Assembly (NCBI GenBank): GCA_013390375.1
Contig: JACATA010000003.1
Span: forward strand, 24,411-88,410
Length of the DNA: 64,000 nucleotides
Direction of reading: 5' to 3'
From: Marine Group I thaumarchaeote
GTDB taxonomy: Archaea > Thermoproteota > Nitrososphaeria > Nitrososphaerales > Nitrosopumilaceae
Shown in pieces: positions 52,874 to 60,341 of this stretch; within the stretch, counting starts at the first letter, position 1; every line of letters begins with the position of its first letter. The position numbers were made by a program, and so were the translations under genes. Under the pieces are notes generated by a model that did not search any database, was not told where the DNA came from, and worked only from the letters and a program-made list of their open reading frames with translations.

Positions 52874-53782
52874 TCATTCACTAGTCAAACGTGTTATCAT
52901 CTTACACACAGAACAAACATTACCACTGCATTCATTACCACAAACTGAACAGTTTCGTTTTTCTTTATGATTTGCCTTCTTGATAAATTGAGAAATTTTC
53001 AAAACTGAACCATACATATTATTTTTTATTCCATTATGGTTTGATTCAAGTAAATTTAGAAATTCACGTATTTCTGTTCTTATTCCTTCATCCATATGTG
53101 GACATGGTTCTGTTTGAAAAGGAAGATTATTTGTAAACGCATAGAATACAATTTCAGACTCGTAAATCTCAGATAACGGTTTAATCTTTCTCAGTTTATT
53201 TGAGGATGTATCAGGATCCATCCAACCAATTTTAGTAGTATCTCCAGAAAGTGTATTTATTAGAAACGTTTGAAGAAAATCATCCAAGTTATGACCAGTT
53301 GCAATGACATCTGCGTTTATTGATTTTGCTGCATGATCTAATGCTCTTCGCCTAAATGTGCCACAAATTGAACAGGAAGAAGGTTTCTGGTCATTTCTTA
53401 GCTGTAATGATTCCTCCAATGTCAGATCAAAGAGTTTTTTGTACGAGAAAACTTTATGTTGTATCTTCAATTGTGCACAAAAGCTTTCAACAATTTTTAG
53501 CGCTTCATCTCGGTATCCAGGAATTCCCTCGTCAATGGTTACAGCGAACAGTGTAAAATTATGAGTTTTTGACATTTTATTTAAAACATCTAATAATACT
53601 AGAGAATCTTTTCCACCAGAAACAGCAACGCAAACAACTTCATCATTTTTAATCATTTTGTACTTTGAGATTGTTTTAGCCGCCTTATGTAAAATAGAAT
53701 TAGAAAAACATTCAGAACAAAGTGTTTCTCCAGAATACTTTCTTGAATAAGTTGCTTGTCTTTGGCATTTGTCACAAATCAT
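52874..53782 (-). CDS. tRNA 2-thiolation enzyme, TtuA/Ncs6 family
   Basis: A 302-residue PP-loop protein. The N terminus has a zinc finger (CDKCQRQATYSRK, then LCSECF), the PP-loop is VAVSGGKDSLVLLDVL, and the cluster-binding cysteines are in SSCSICGTFRRRALD, with a later PCPH segment. TGHNLDDFLQTFLINTL is a family block. A second zinc finger closes the protein (CSVCGNECSG, then CSVCK). Such enzymes thiolate U34 or U54 of tRNAs using a ubiquitin-like sulfur carrier. Whether the target is U34 (Ncs6) or T54 (TtuA) cannot be told from sequence alone. Confidence 0.88.
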   Translation of the reverse strand: MICDKCQRQATYSRKYSGETLCSECFSNSILHKAAKTISKYKMIKNDEVVCVAVSGGKDSLVLLDVLNKMSKTHNFTLFAVTIDEGIPGYRDEALKIVESFCAQLKIQHKVFSYKKLFDLTLEESLQLRNDQKPSSCSICGTFRRRALDHAAKSINADVIATGHNLDDFLQTFLINTLSGDTTKIGWMDPDTSSNKLRKIKPLSEIYESEIVFYAFTNNLPFQTEPCPHMDEGIRTEIREFLNLLESNHNGIKNNMYGSVLKISQFIKKANHKEKRNCSVCGNECSGNVCSVCKMITRLTSE

Positions 53783-53849
53783 ATATCTTCTAATTAATTT
53801 TTTAGTAATTTAGGTTTTAACGTAAATCAAGTTCATCGTTTTTGTTACC

Positions 53850-55049
53850 TTAGATAGTAAACCATCCGGATTTTACGTAAGATAATGCTATGTTGAGAGC
53901 AAATACAATTAAAGTGAAAGCATAGATAGACCACATTATTATGTTAATTTTTTTCTCCGAAGCGTTTTTCTCAATAATGGTATAGAGAAACTTCCCCCCA
54001 TCCAGTATGGGTAAGGGAAGCATGTTGATAATTCCAATGAAAAATGAAATCATCCATAACCAAAGAAGAAACATCGATATCTGAGGATCCCATTCTATGA
54101 AATTCAAGATTGGTTTGTAAGACATTGCATTATCTCTCATGATCCCAACTAAACCTCTATCAGGATCATCAGGAGAAGGCATAATCTCTACAGGCAATTG
54201 GATCTGTTGTCCATCTCTCAGAACTGTAACAGTAACAGTATCTCCCGGTTTCAGATCAACCTTTTGAAAATCAAAGGGAGTTACTATTACCACACCATTT
54301 ATTCCTGTTATCAAATCATCTTTTTGTAAACCTGCCTTTTCCGCACCACTGCCTTCGATAATTGAAATAATGAGCACACCGTCAGGCGCTTCATAAAACC
54401 ATCCCAGAATTGGTTCTGGTACAACCAATGCAAAAATTGGATTTGTTAATAATAATGCCCCTAAAGCAAATGCAAAGATTACATTTGAAGTGGCCCCCGC
54501 TCCTATGACCCTAAGCTTTGATATTTTTTTTGCATTATCAAATTCCTTTTCGTCCGGTTCTACAAATCCTGCAAACAATGCAATAAAAACTGCAAATCCT
54601 CCCGTCTTGATCTTTATTTTTTCCAGAGTAGCCACTATACCATGAGCACCTTCATGAATGACAAGAACAATTGGAATGGATAACAGAAAATACATTATAG
54701 CCGGAGCAGAAGTTAGTGTAACACCCGGTATCAGTACTGTTAACTCGGCAAATTCAGTTGGTTCTACAAAAAAGTTCATGAGGTTGTTCAACAGAAACCA
54801 GAATGCAAATCCCATCATCAGAAATCCTGCAACAACACTGACATCTGCAAAAACCCGAATTCCACGTTTGGTTCTAGTTAGCATTTTTGAAAGTACTGAC
54901 TGGACTTGAGTATTTTTGTACGTAAGACTGTAAGCCTTTATTTCAAAACCATGTTTTTCCAGTTTTAGAGACTTTGCAATAATTAAGATAACAACCCAGG
55001 CTATCAAGACGTAAATTATTGCATTGTCAGTAAGGAAATCAAGAGCCAA
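53850..55049 (-). CDS. Site-2 protease family membrane metalloprotease with PDZ domain
   Basis: A 399-residue protein with about six transmembrane helices. The zinc motif HExxH is in PIVLVIHEGAHGIVATLE, and the third ligand motif is NMLPLPILDGGKFLY. A PDZ domain sits between them (IIEGSGAEKAGLQKDDLI, GVVIVTPFDFQKVDLKPGD). This is the S2P/RseP layout, which cuts membrane-anchored regulators or signal peptides inside the bilayer. The substrate is unknown. It is divergent from cutA, with 43 bases between the starts. Confidence 0.92.
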   Translation of the reverse strand: MALDFLTDNAIIYVLIAWVVILIIAKSLKLEKHGFEIKAYSLTYKNTQVQSVLSKMLTRTKRGIRVFADVSVVAGFLMMGFAFWFLLNNLMNFFVEPTEFAELTVLIPGVTLTSAPAIMYFLLSIPIVLVIHEGAHGIVATLEKIKIKTGGFAVFIALFAGFVEPDEKEFDNAKKISKLRVIGAGATSNVIFAFALGALLLTNPIFALVVPEPILGWFYEAPDGVLIISIIEGSGAEKAGLQKDDLITGINGVVIVTPFDFQKVDLKPGDTVTVTVLRDGQQIQLPVEIMPSPDDPDRGLVGIMRDNAMSYKPILNFIEWDPQISMFLLWLWMISFFIGIINMLPLPILDGGKFLYTIIEKNASEKKINIIMWSIYAFTLIVFALNIALSYVKSGWFTI

Positions 55050-55092
55050 ATCGATTGGTACTTTTTTTATTCACGTAAATTTATCGGTTACT

Positions 55093-55404
55093 GTGAAACC
55101 CGTGATTATTGTATCAACATTTCCTAGTAAACAGTCAGTCACAAGCATTGCCAATCAGATAGTAAAGAAAAAACTAGCTGCATGTGTCAATATCACAAAG
55201 ATTTCGTCTGTTTATACTTGGAAGGGAAAAATTGAAAACCAGGATGAGTATCTTGCACTTTTCAAAACTACCAAAAAAAACCAACTTACTCTAAAAAAAG
55301 AACTGGAAAAGCTTCATCCGTACGACGTGCCAGAAATTGCAGAAATTAATGTCGAGTCTATTAATCAACCGTATATGAAATGGCTTGTGGATTCTACTAA
55401 CTAA
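55093..55404 (+). CDS. cutA: CutA1-like divalent-cation tolerance protein
   Basis: I choose the GTG at 55093 (VKPVIIVSTFPSKQ), because upstream in-frame sequence overlaps the protease and is not conserved. The 103-residue protein has the CutA core ANQIVKKKLAACVNITKISS and VYTWKGKIENQDEYLALFKT, then LHPYDVPEIAEINVE and YMKWLVDST. The proteins form trimers with a PII-like fold; the name comes from copper tolerance in bacteria, but the real role is unclear. Its 3' end overlaps pelota by four bases. Confidence 0.94.
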   Translation: MKPVIIVSTFPSKQSVTSIANQIVKKKLAACVNITKISSVYTWKGKIENQDEYLALFKTTKKNQLTLKKELEKLHPYDVPEIAEINVESINQPYMKWLVDSTN

Positions 55405-56453
55405 CCTTCTACTGAAAATCTTAGAATTGAAATAATGCCACCAAGTCCAGTAACTCTGAGACCTACATCAGTAGTTGCATCAACACTGTATACCTTGCTA
55501 CCTTTTGATTCTACATCGTTTAAGAAGTTGATAACCTCTTGTTCATCATGACTTTGGATTGCTTTCTCAGAAAAAATTAGTGAGTCTATCGCACCATATT
55601 CATTTGCTTTCCTAGTCTCTTCCAGACCCATTGTGAATTTGCGACTTTTTTTGTTTGCAAGAAACATTACTTGATCGATAATGTCAGAAACTTTTGCAAG
55701 CTTGCTGTTTGATATTATCTCTTTCATTGATTTAGATTTGGTAAATATATGAATACCATCTTCACCGCTAGAATCCACCCCTTCAATCATTTTAATTTCA
55801 TTATTTTGACCAATCTGTGTTTTTGCTAGAAAGTTTACAAATTTCTTTTTTGTTTCGCCTGGACCAAATACTATGAGCTGATAATTTGCTTTTACAATGG
55901 GTAACAAAGCTTTTGAAATTTCTTCAAAGAAGTTTTCGATTTTAAAGTTAGTTTTGTATCGTTTTCCACTTGATCCAGAATAGATGTTAGGCATTATATG
56001 CAGATGTGTTCCTTTTAGTTTTCCAATACCACAATCACTAGTATCTATTGCAATTAAGATGAATGTTAGATTACGATCTTTAGTTATTACAAGTTTTTTT
56101 TCTATGGACGTCCATTTCTTTTTGAGTAGATTAAATGGCTGATCAATTTTGATGATAAATGAGTGATGTGAACCATGAGGAACTAATTCATTATTGGATT
56201 CTTTGATTATTCCGCCAACTCGTATTCTATCTAGTACGTTATCCAGCGATATCTTTTCAACTTCTAGTGATAGCCTAATCTTAACACGTTCTCCCTTATC
56301 TGGTCTTGCAAAATCTTTTTCCTGTTTAACAACACGAACAGTCTCTCCAACAATTTTATCTCCCTTGTTGATAACCCTACGGAGAATAATTAGATCGTCA
56401 GAATCTTCTGGGATACATGAAATTGAATTTTCATTAATAATTTTAGTTAGCAT
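55401..56453 (-). CDS. pelA: Pelota (aDom34) ribosome rescue factor
   Basis: A 350-residue Pelota homologue. The N-terminal Sm-like domain includes DDLIILRRVINKGDKIVGET and RIRVGGIIKESNNELVPHGS with HHSFIIKIDQ. The central eRF1-like domain lacks a GGQ motif, and the C-terminal domain has LEETRKANEYGAIDSLIFS and GLRVTGLGGIISILRF. Pelota splits stalled ribosomes with ABCE1; archaeal Pelota also works with aEF1A. It complements the NEMF homologue at 5.0-7.0 kb, which deals with the nascent chain afterwards. Confidence 0.95.
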   Translation of the reverse strand: MLTKIINENSISCIPEDSDDLIILRRVINKGDKIVGETVRVVKQEKDFARPDKGERVKIRLSLEVEKISLDNVLDRIRVGGIIKESNNELVPHGSHHSFIIKIDQPFNLLKKKWTSIEKKLVITKDRNLTFILIAIDTSDCGIGKLKGTHLHIMPNIYSGSSGKRYKTNFKIENFFEEISKALLPIVKANYQLIVFGPGETKKKFVNFLAKTQIGQNNEIKMIEGVDSSGEDGIHIFTKSKSMKEIISNSKLAKVSDIIDQVMFLANKKSRKFTMGLEETRKANEYGAIDSLIFSEKAIQSHDEQEVINFLNDVESKGSKVYSVDATTDVGLRVTGLGGIISILRFSVEG

Positions 56454-56484
56454 ATCTTTTTTTTATTGCAAAAATAAAAATATG

Positions 56485-56880
56485 TCAATTTTCTTGAGTT
56501 TTCTTTCGAACATAGTTTTCTACCCAATCAAGGGTAATTACTCCACTTTGTGCCAGGTTTACAAGAGAGTTTGATGAAGCCTCACCTGTCACCTTACCAT
56601 TATTACGTCTAGTCTGACGCCAATTTAGTTTTGTATTTCCACTCCTAGAATTATAGATTATTCCTAATACATCTCTTGCATTTACAAATGTAATGTCTCG
56701 AATTTTCTTTAAAGTTACCTTATCTGCGGCTTCAACGTATATAGAACCAAGATTTTCCTCTCGCTCTGGAAAAACTTCCGTATCATCCGCATAACTTTGC
56801 GGAGCGAATGAACTACACGTACTGACCATTATGAATGTTCTAAAACTTTCCATTGATGCTGGAGTATCTATTTGTACCAT
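56485..56880 (-). CDS. Conserved-looking protein of unknown function (131 residues)
   Basis: The ATG at 56880 gives MVQIDTPASMESFRTFIMVS; no signal peptide or membrane segment follows. The middle part (GSIYVEAADKVTLKKIRD, then VNARDVLGIIYNSRSGNTKL) is a mixed alpha/beta sequence, and the end (LVNLAQSGVITLDWVENYV) is helical. Codon composition and the lack of low complexity suggest a real cytoplasmic protein. It lies 31 bases upstream of pelA on the same strand and may share its transcript. I do not recognise a family. Confidence 0.6.
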   Translation of the reverse strand: MVQIDTPASMESFRTFIMVSTCSSFAPQSYADDTEVFPEREENLGSIYVEAADKVTLKKIRDITFVNARDVLGIIYNSRSGNTKLNWRQTRRNNGKVTGEASSNSLVNLAQSGVITLDWVENYVRKKTQEN

Positions 56881-56950
56881 TATGTTCTAATGTTAATTGT
56901 CATTTATCAAGCTTCTTGAAAGATTCATTTAGTATTTCTTTAAAGATAAT

Positions 56951-57015
56951 ATGCAGGCATTGATGAGCTTATCCCTTTGACTTGATGATGAGGATCTTGA
57001 GTTCTGAGCCTGCAT
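56951..57015 (+). ncRNA. C/D box guide sRNA
   Basis: A 65-base element with every part of an archaeal C/D sRNA. A perfect 8-bp terminal stem is formed by ATGCAGGC (56951-56958) and GCCTGCAT (57008-57015). Box C is TTGATGA (56960-56966), D' is TTGA (56977-56980), C' is ATGATGA (56985-56991) and D is CTGA (57004-57007). The guides are 10 bases (56967-56976) and 12 bases (56992-57003). It lies in a gap of 165 bases between two minus-strand genes. The rRNA or tRNA targets were not searched. Confidence 0.82.
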
Positions 57016-57045
57016 AATCCTTTCTGTAATTATATGAATAACAAA

Positions 57046-57210
57046 TTAACCAAAATCAACGTCACGTTTTTGTGACTGCCCTTCATTCTTTCTCGCAGAT
57101 TCTCTAAATTTATCATCATGATTTTGGCGTCCATGACCACACTTTACACATCCAAGGATTTGACCATTTGGATTTTTTTCAAAATCGTTACATCCACAAA
57201 AGCATGTCAT
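57046..57210 (-). CDS. Small Cys/His zinc-finger-like protein (54 residues)
   Basis: The minus-strand frame from the ATG at 57210 reads MTCFCGCNDFEKNPNGQI, then LGCVKCGHGRQNHDDKF, with a charged tail to GKDVDFG-like end (RDVDFG). Cysteines at positions 3, 5, 7, 21 and 24 plus His 26 can bind a metal. It is too short for usual cut-offs. The next upstream gene on this strand is the DtxR-type regulator. The function is unknown; a metal-binding role is an inference from the residues. Confidence 0.65.
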   Translation of the reverse strand: MTCFCGCNDFEKNPNGQILGCVKCGHGRQNHDDKFRESARKNEGQSQKRDVDFG

Positions 57211-57270
57211 ATTACAATTAACCTATAGGTTGTATATTTTCATTGGCATATATAATAAAATGAATTAGAT

Positions 57271-57732
57271 TTATCCAGAGTTAGCTTTTTCACAACATTC
57301 TCCTTTGGGAATTTTGTGGTCATGCGGACATTTTCGTGGATGATTCAGCATAGTGCACATGGCATCTGTAAATTGTTTGCTCATATGATGTTCAATTCCA
57401 CAAACCATCTCCTCATCAATCTCTACCTTAAGTGCACTATCCATCAAAACTTCCATTAGCCTACTATTTCTCATCATAGTTGAACCAACTTGCTCACCAT
57501 TTTCAGTAAGAGAAACTCCAGCTTTATTATATTCCACAAGTTGTTGCTGATTTAGTTTTTTTAACATTTGAACAACGCTTGGCTGTCTTATGTTGAGTAT
57601 CTTTGCAATTGTACTGATTTTTACTGGTTCATTTCTTTCTTTTATATGCCAAATTGCCTTCAGATACATCTCAACATGTTCATCTTCAGCAGTTCCCACA
57701 AAAAGAACTTCATCTTTAGACGAATCCATCAC
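57271..57732 (-). CDS. DtxR/MntR-family metal-dependent repressor
   Basis: A 153-residue regulator. The winged helix is at about 18-80 (EDEHVEMYLKAIWHIKE, then KISTIAKILNIRQPSVVQML, the recognition helix). The dimerisation and metal domain follows with Glu, Cys and His ligands in EMVCGIEHHMSKQF, which resembles DtxR/IdeR/MntR. The C terminus is extra Cys/His-rich (HPRKCPHDHKIPKGECCEK) and may add a second metal site. Its start overlaps the TrmB gene by four bases (ATGA), so the two regulators are co-translated. Confidence 0.88.
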   Translation of the reverse strand: MMDSSKDEVLFVGTAEDEHVEMYLKAIWHIKERNEPVKISTIAKILNIRQPSVVQMLKKLNQQQLVEYNKAGVSLTENGEQVGSTMMRNSRLMEVLMDSALKVEIDEEMVCGIEHHMSKQFTDAMCTMLNHPRKCPHDHKIPKGECCEKANSG

Positions 57733-58502
57733 TTCACTTTCAATGTATCTTTTAATAAATATTCAAAATATTCTCTTGCAAAACCAGATAGCTCGGCATG
57801 ATCTGTGCATATTGCTATAATTTCTGAAGCATTTGAGTGACTAATTTCTGGACCAAGCAATATTACAACATTATGTTTATCTGAAATTAAACCGCCACCA
57901 AAGAGTCCTTTCTTTATCTTTACGGTAGCAAGTCGAGCCAATCCTTTGATGTCCTTTTTGTCAAATCTGTCAGATGTGAGAATTGTAATTTTAACTCCCT
58001 TGTCATGTAACTGTCTTAGTTTTGGTAATGCCTGTTTTACCAATTCTTCTCCAGCTTTTGGAATTGCAATTAACACTTCTTCTCTACACGTGTCAATCAT
58101 CTCAAGAATTCTAGTTGCTATATTCATAGTTCCTGTTAGAACCCAGATATCAGGTCGTTCTGTTGTACCACTTTTTTTGTATATTGGGTTAAGATCGCTT
58201 AGGATTATTTTCTCATTTTTTGCAAAATCTTCCTCGATCCTTTGTTTTGTTGTTTGTAGTGCAGAATTAGGAGATTTAGAAAAATATTTTGTCGGTCTTG
58301 ATTTATCGGAACCAACCCAACCTTTTTCCTCTAGTGCACTCAAAACTTCGTAAATCTTTGAATATGGAACACCAGATTGTTGACTTAAATTTGAAGCAGT
58401 AAGCTCACCAGTTTTTAGCAGTGAGGTAAAAGTCTTGATTTCATAGCCCGTTAGACCAACTTTTTCCAAAGATTTTCGTGTTTGATCGGAAACACTCATC
58501 AT
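57729..58502 (-). CDS. TrmB-family transcriptional regulator
   Basis: A 257-residue protein with an N-terminal winged helix (LTGYEIKTFTSLLKTGELTA, then SGVPYSKIYEVLSALEEKG) and a C-terminal phospholipase-D-like/TrmB effector domain (EVLIAIPKAGEELVKQAL, then VKITILTSDRFDKKDI). TrmB proteins sense sugars or other small ligands in archaea. Here it overlaps the DtxR-type gene downstream and is divergent from the radical SAM lipid gene, across a 101-base promoter region. Control of that gene or of both is a plausible inference. Confidence 0.87.
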   Translation of the reverse strand: MMSVSDQTRKSLEKVGLTGYEIKTFTSLLKTGELTASNLSQQSGVPYSKIYEVLSALEEKGWVGSDKSRPTKYFSKSPNSALQTTKQRIEEDFAKNEKIILSDLNPIYKKSGTTERPDIWVLTGTMNIATRILEMIDTCREEVLIAIPKAGEELVKQALPKLRQLHDKGVKITILTSDRFDKKDIKGLARLATVKIKKGLFGGGLISDKHNVVILLGPEISHSNASEIIAICTDHAELSGFAREYFEYLLKDTLKVK

Positions 58503-58603
58503 TTCTCGCTTGATTTGTTATTATATGCCCTATAAATTACACTCCTATTCCAACGGTGTAGAGTATGAAAGCCATTAAATACCAATCTTAAAAAAAATGA
58601 GTA

Positions 58604-60271
58604 ATGGCATTAATTCAGATTTCCAACCAATCCACTAAATCATTAAGCAAGAAGTCTACTATCCGTTTTACTCAAAGCATTTGTCCTGATTGTAATATGA
58701 TTCTAGACGCTGAAGTATTTGAAAGAGATAATCAAGTCTTCATGACAAAGATTTGTCCAACACACGGAGAATGTGAGGAACTGTATTTCGGTTCCTATGA
58801 TATGTACAAGAAATTTAGTACTTATTGGGTTGATGGAAAGGGAGCCCACGCACCAAACGTTATGATGCAAGACAAATGTTCGTGTCCAAATAACTGTGGG
58901 CTTTGTACCAATCACCTTTCTCACAGCGGACTTGCAAATATTATAGTAACAAACAGATGTGATCTAACATGCTGGTATTGTTTCTTTTATGTAAAGAAAG
59001 GTCTTGAGGGCGCTTACATGTATGAGCCAAGTCAAGATCAAGTACGCGCTATGATGAAAACACTTAGGGCTGAAAGACCAATCCCTGGAAACTCTATGCA
59101 GATTACTGGCGGTGAGCCAATGTTAAGAGAAGATATCACTGATTTAATCAAAATAATGAAAGAAGAGCACGTTGACCATATACAAATGAATACCAATGGA
59201 ATACGTCATGCACTTGACCCAGAAGCTGGTCGTGATGTAAGAATGGCAGGATGTAACAATCTTTATCTTAGTTTTGATGGTGTAACAGCAAGAACCAATC
59301 CTAAAAACCACTGGGAAATTCCATATGCACTGGATACTTGTAGAAAAACAGGATCTACTGTAGTCTTTGTCCCAACTGTAATTAAATCAATTAACGATCA
59401 TGAACTTGGTGGCATTATTAGATATGCACAAAAGAACCTGGATGTTGTACACGCAGTAAACTTCCAACCGGTATCACTAACTGGAAGAATGGGAAAAACT
59501 GAAAGAGAAAAGTACAGAATTACTGTTCCTGATTGTGTCCAAAGAATAGAGGAGCAGACACAAGGTCAGGTGACCGTTGATGACTGGTACCCTGTACCAA
59601 GCTGTATGCCACTTACAAATGTGATTGAGGCATTTTCAAGTAAACCAAAGTATGAGCTGTCAATTCATTTTGCTTGTGGCGCAGGCACATATGTTTTTGA
59701 AGATGCAGATACAAAGAAATTGGTTCCTATGACACGGTTCTGTGACCTTCAAGGAATGCTGGAATTATTTGAGGATAAATCAGAACAAATTCGTTCTGGC
59801 GCTAACAAGTACTTTACAATGTTAGAAGTGGTAAGGAAACTGAAAGGCTTCATTGACAAATCCAAACAACCAGCCGGTCTGGATTTGGCAAAAATGTTTT
59901 CAAACATACTAATGAAAAGATCCTTTGATTCAATTGGAGGCTTCCATGTCAAAGGATTGTTCTTGGGCATGATGCACTTTCAGGATAAATACAATGAAGA
60001 TCTTGAAAGATTACAAAGGTGTGACATTCATTATGTGACACCTGACCTTAGAATCATACCATTCTGTGCATTTAATGTAATTCCGGAGTGGTATAGAGAT
60101 AGAATCCAAAAGAAATATTCCATTACCGTTGAGGAATGGGAAGAACGAGAGGGTGAAAAACTTGAAGACGGTCTTTACAGAGGTCTTATGAGAAGGGGTG
60201 CAGGAGACGATCTTGCATCAGGCTGTGCTAAGAGCCAGATGTTCCATGAAGCAGAACAGGCAACAATGTAA
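58604..60271 (+). CDS. Radical SAM protein, tetraether lipid synthase (Tes) family
   Basis: A 555-residue protein. The N terminus has paired cysteines (SICPDCNMILDAEVF, then KICPTHGECEELYFG and CSCPNNCGLC). The radical SAM cluster is VTNRCDLTCWYCFFYV, and the SAM-binding motif QITGGEPMLREDI follows. More cysteines lie in the C-terminal part (HFACGAG, TRFCDLQ, IIPFCAFNVI). This layout matches MJ0619/Tes, which joins two archaeol chains tail to tail to build tetraether lipids. Crenarchaeol-making archaea need such an enzyme. A TATA-like ATTAAATA lies about 27 bases before the ATG. The assignment rests on motif layout, not a search. Confidence 0.82.
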   Translation: MALIQISNQSTKSLSKKSTIRFTQSICPDCNMILDAEVFERDNQVFMTKICPTHGECEELYFGSYDMYKKFSTYWVDGKGAHAPNVMMQDKCSCPNNCGLCTNHLSHSGLANIIVTNRCDLTCWYCFFYVKKGLEGAYMYEPSQDQVRAMMKTLRAERPIPGNSMQITGGEPMLREDITDLIKIMKEEHVDHIQMNTNGIRHALDPEAGRDVRMAGCNNLYLSFDGVTARTNPKNHWEIPYALDTCRKTGSTVVFVPTVIKSINDHELGGIIRYAQKNLDVVHAVNFQPVSLTGRMGKTEREKYRITVPDCVQRIEEQTQGQVTVDDWYPVPSCMPLTNVIEAFSSKPKYELSIHFACGAGTYVFEDADTKKLVPMTRFCDLQGMLELFEDKSEQIRSGANKYFTMLEVVRKLKGFIDKSKQPAGLDLAKMFSNILMKRSFDSIGGFHVKGLFLGMMHFQDKYNEDLERLQRCDIHYVTPDLRIIPFCAFNVIPEWYRDRIQKKYSITVEEWEEREGEKLEDGLYRGLMRRGAGDDLASGCAKSQMFHEAEQATM

Positions 60272-60341
60272 TTAGTATTAGGAAAAATCATTCATTAAAT
60301 ATTATTTAACATAAAACTGGTAATAACACATTTTTCATCAA

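Noticed and set aside
55024..55092. N-terminal extension of CutA
   Set aside because: It overlaps the protease gene, and the normal CutA length of about 100 residues is reached from the GTG at 55093.
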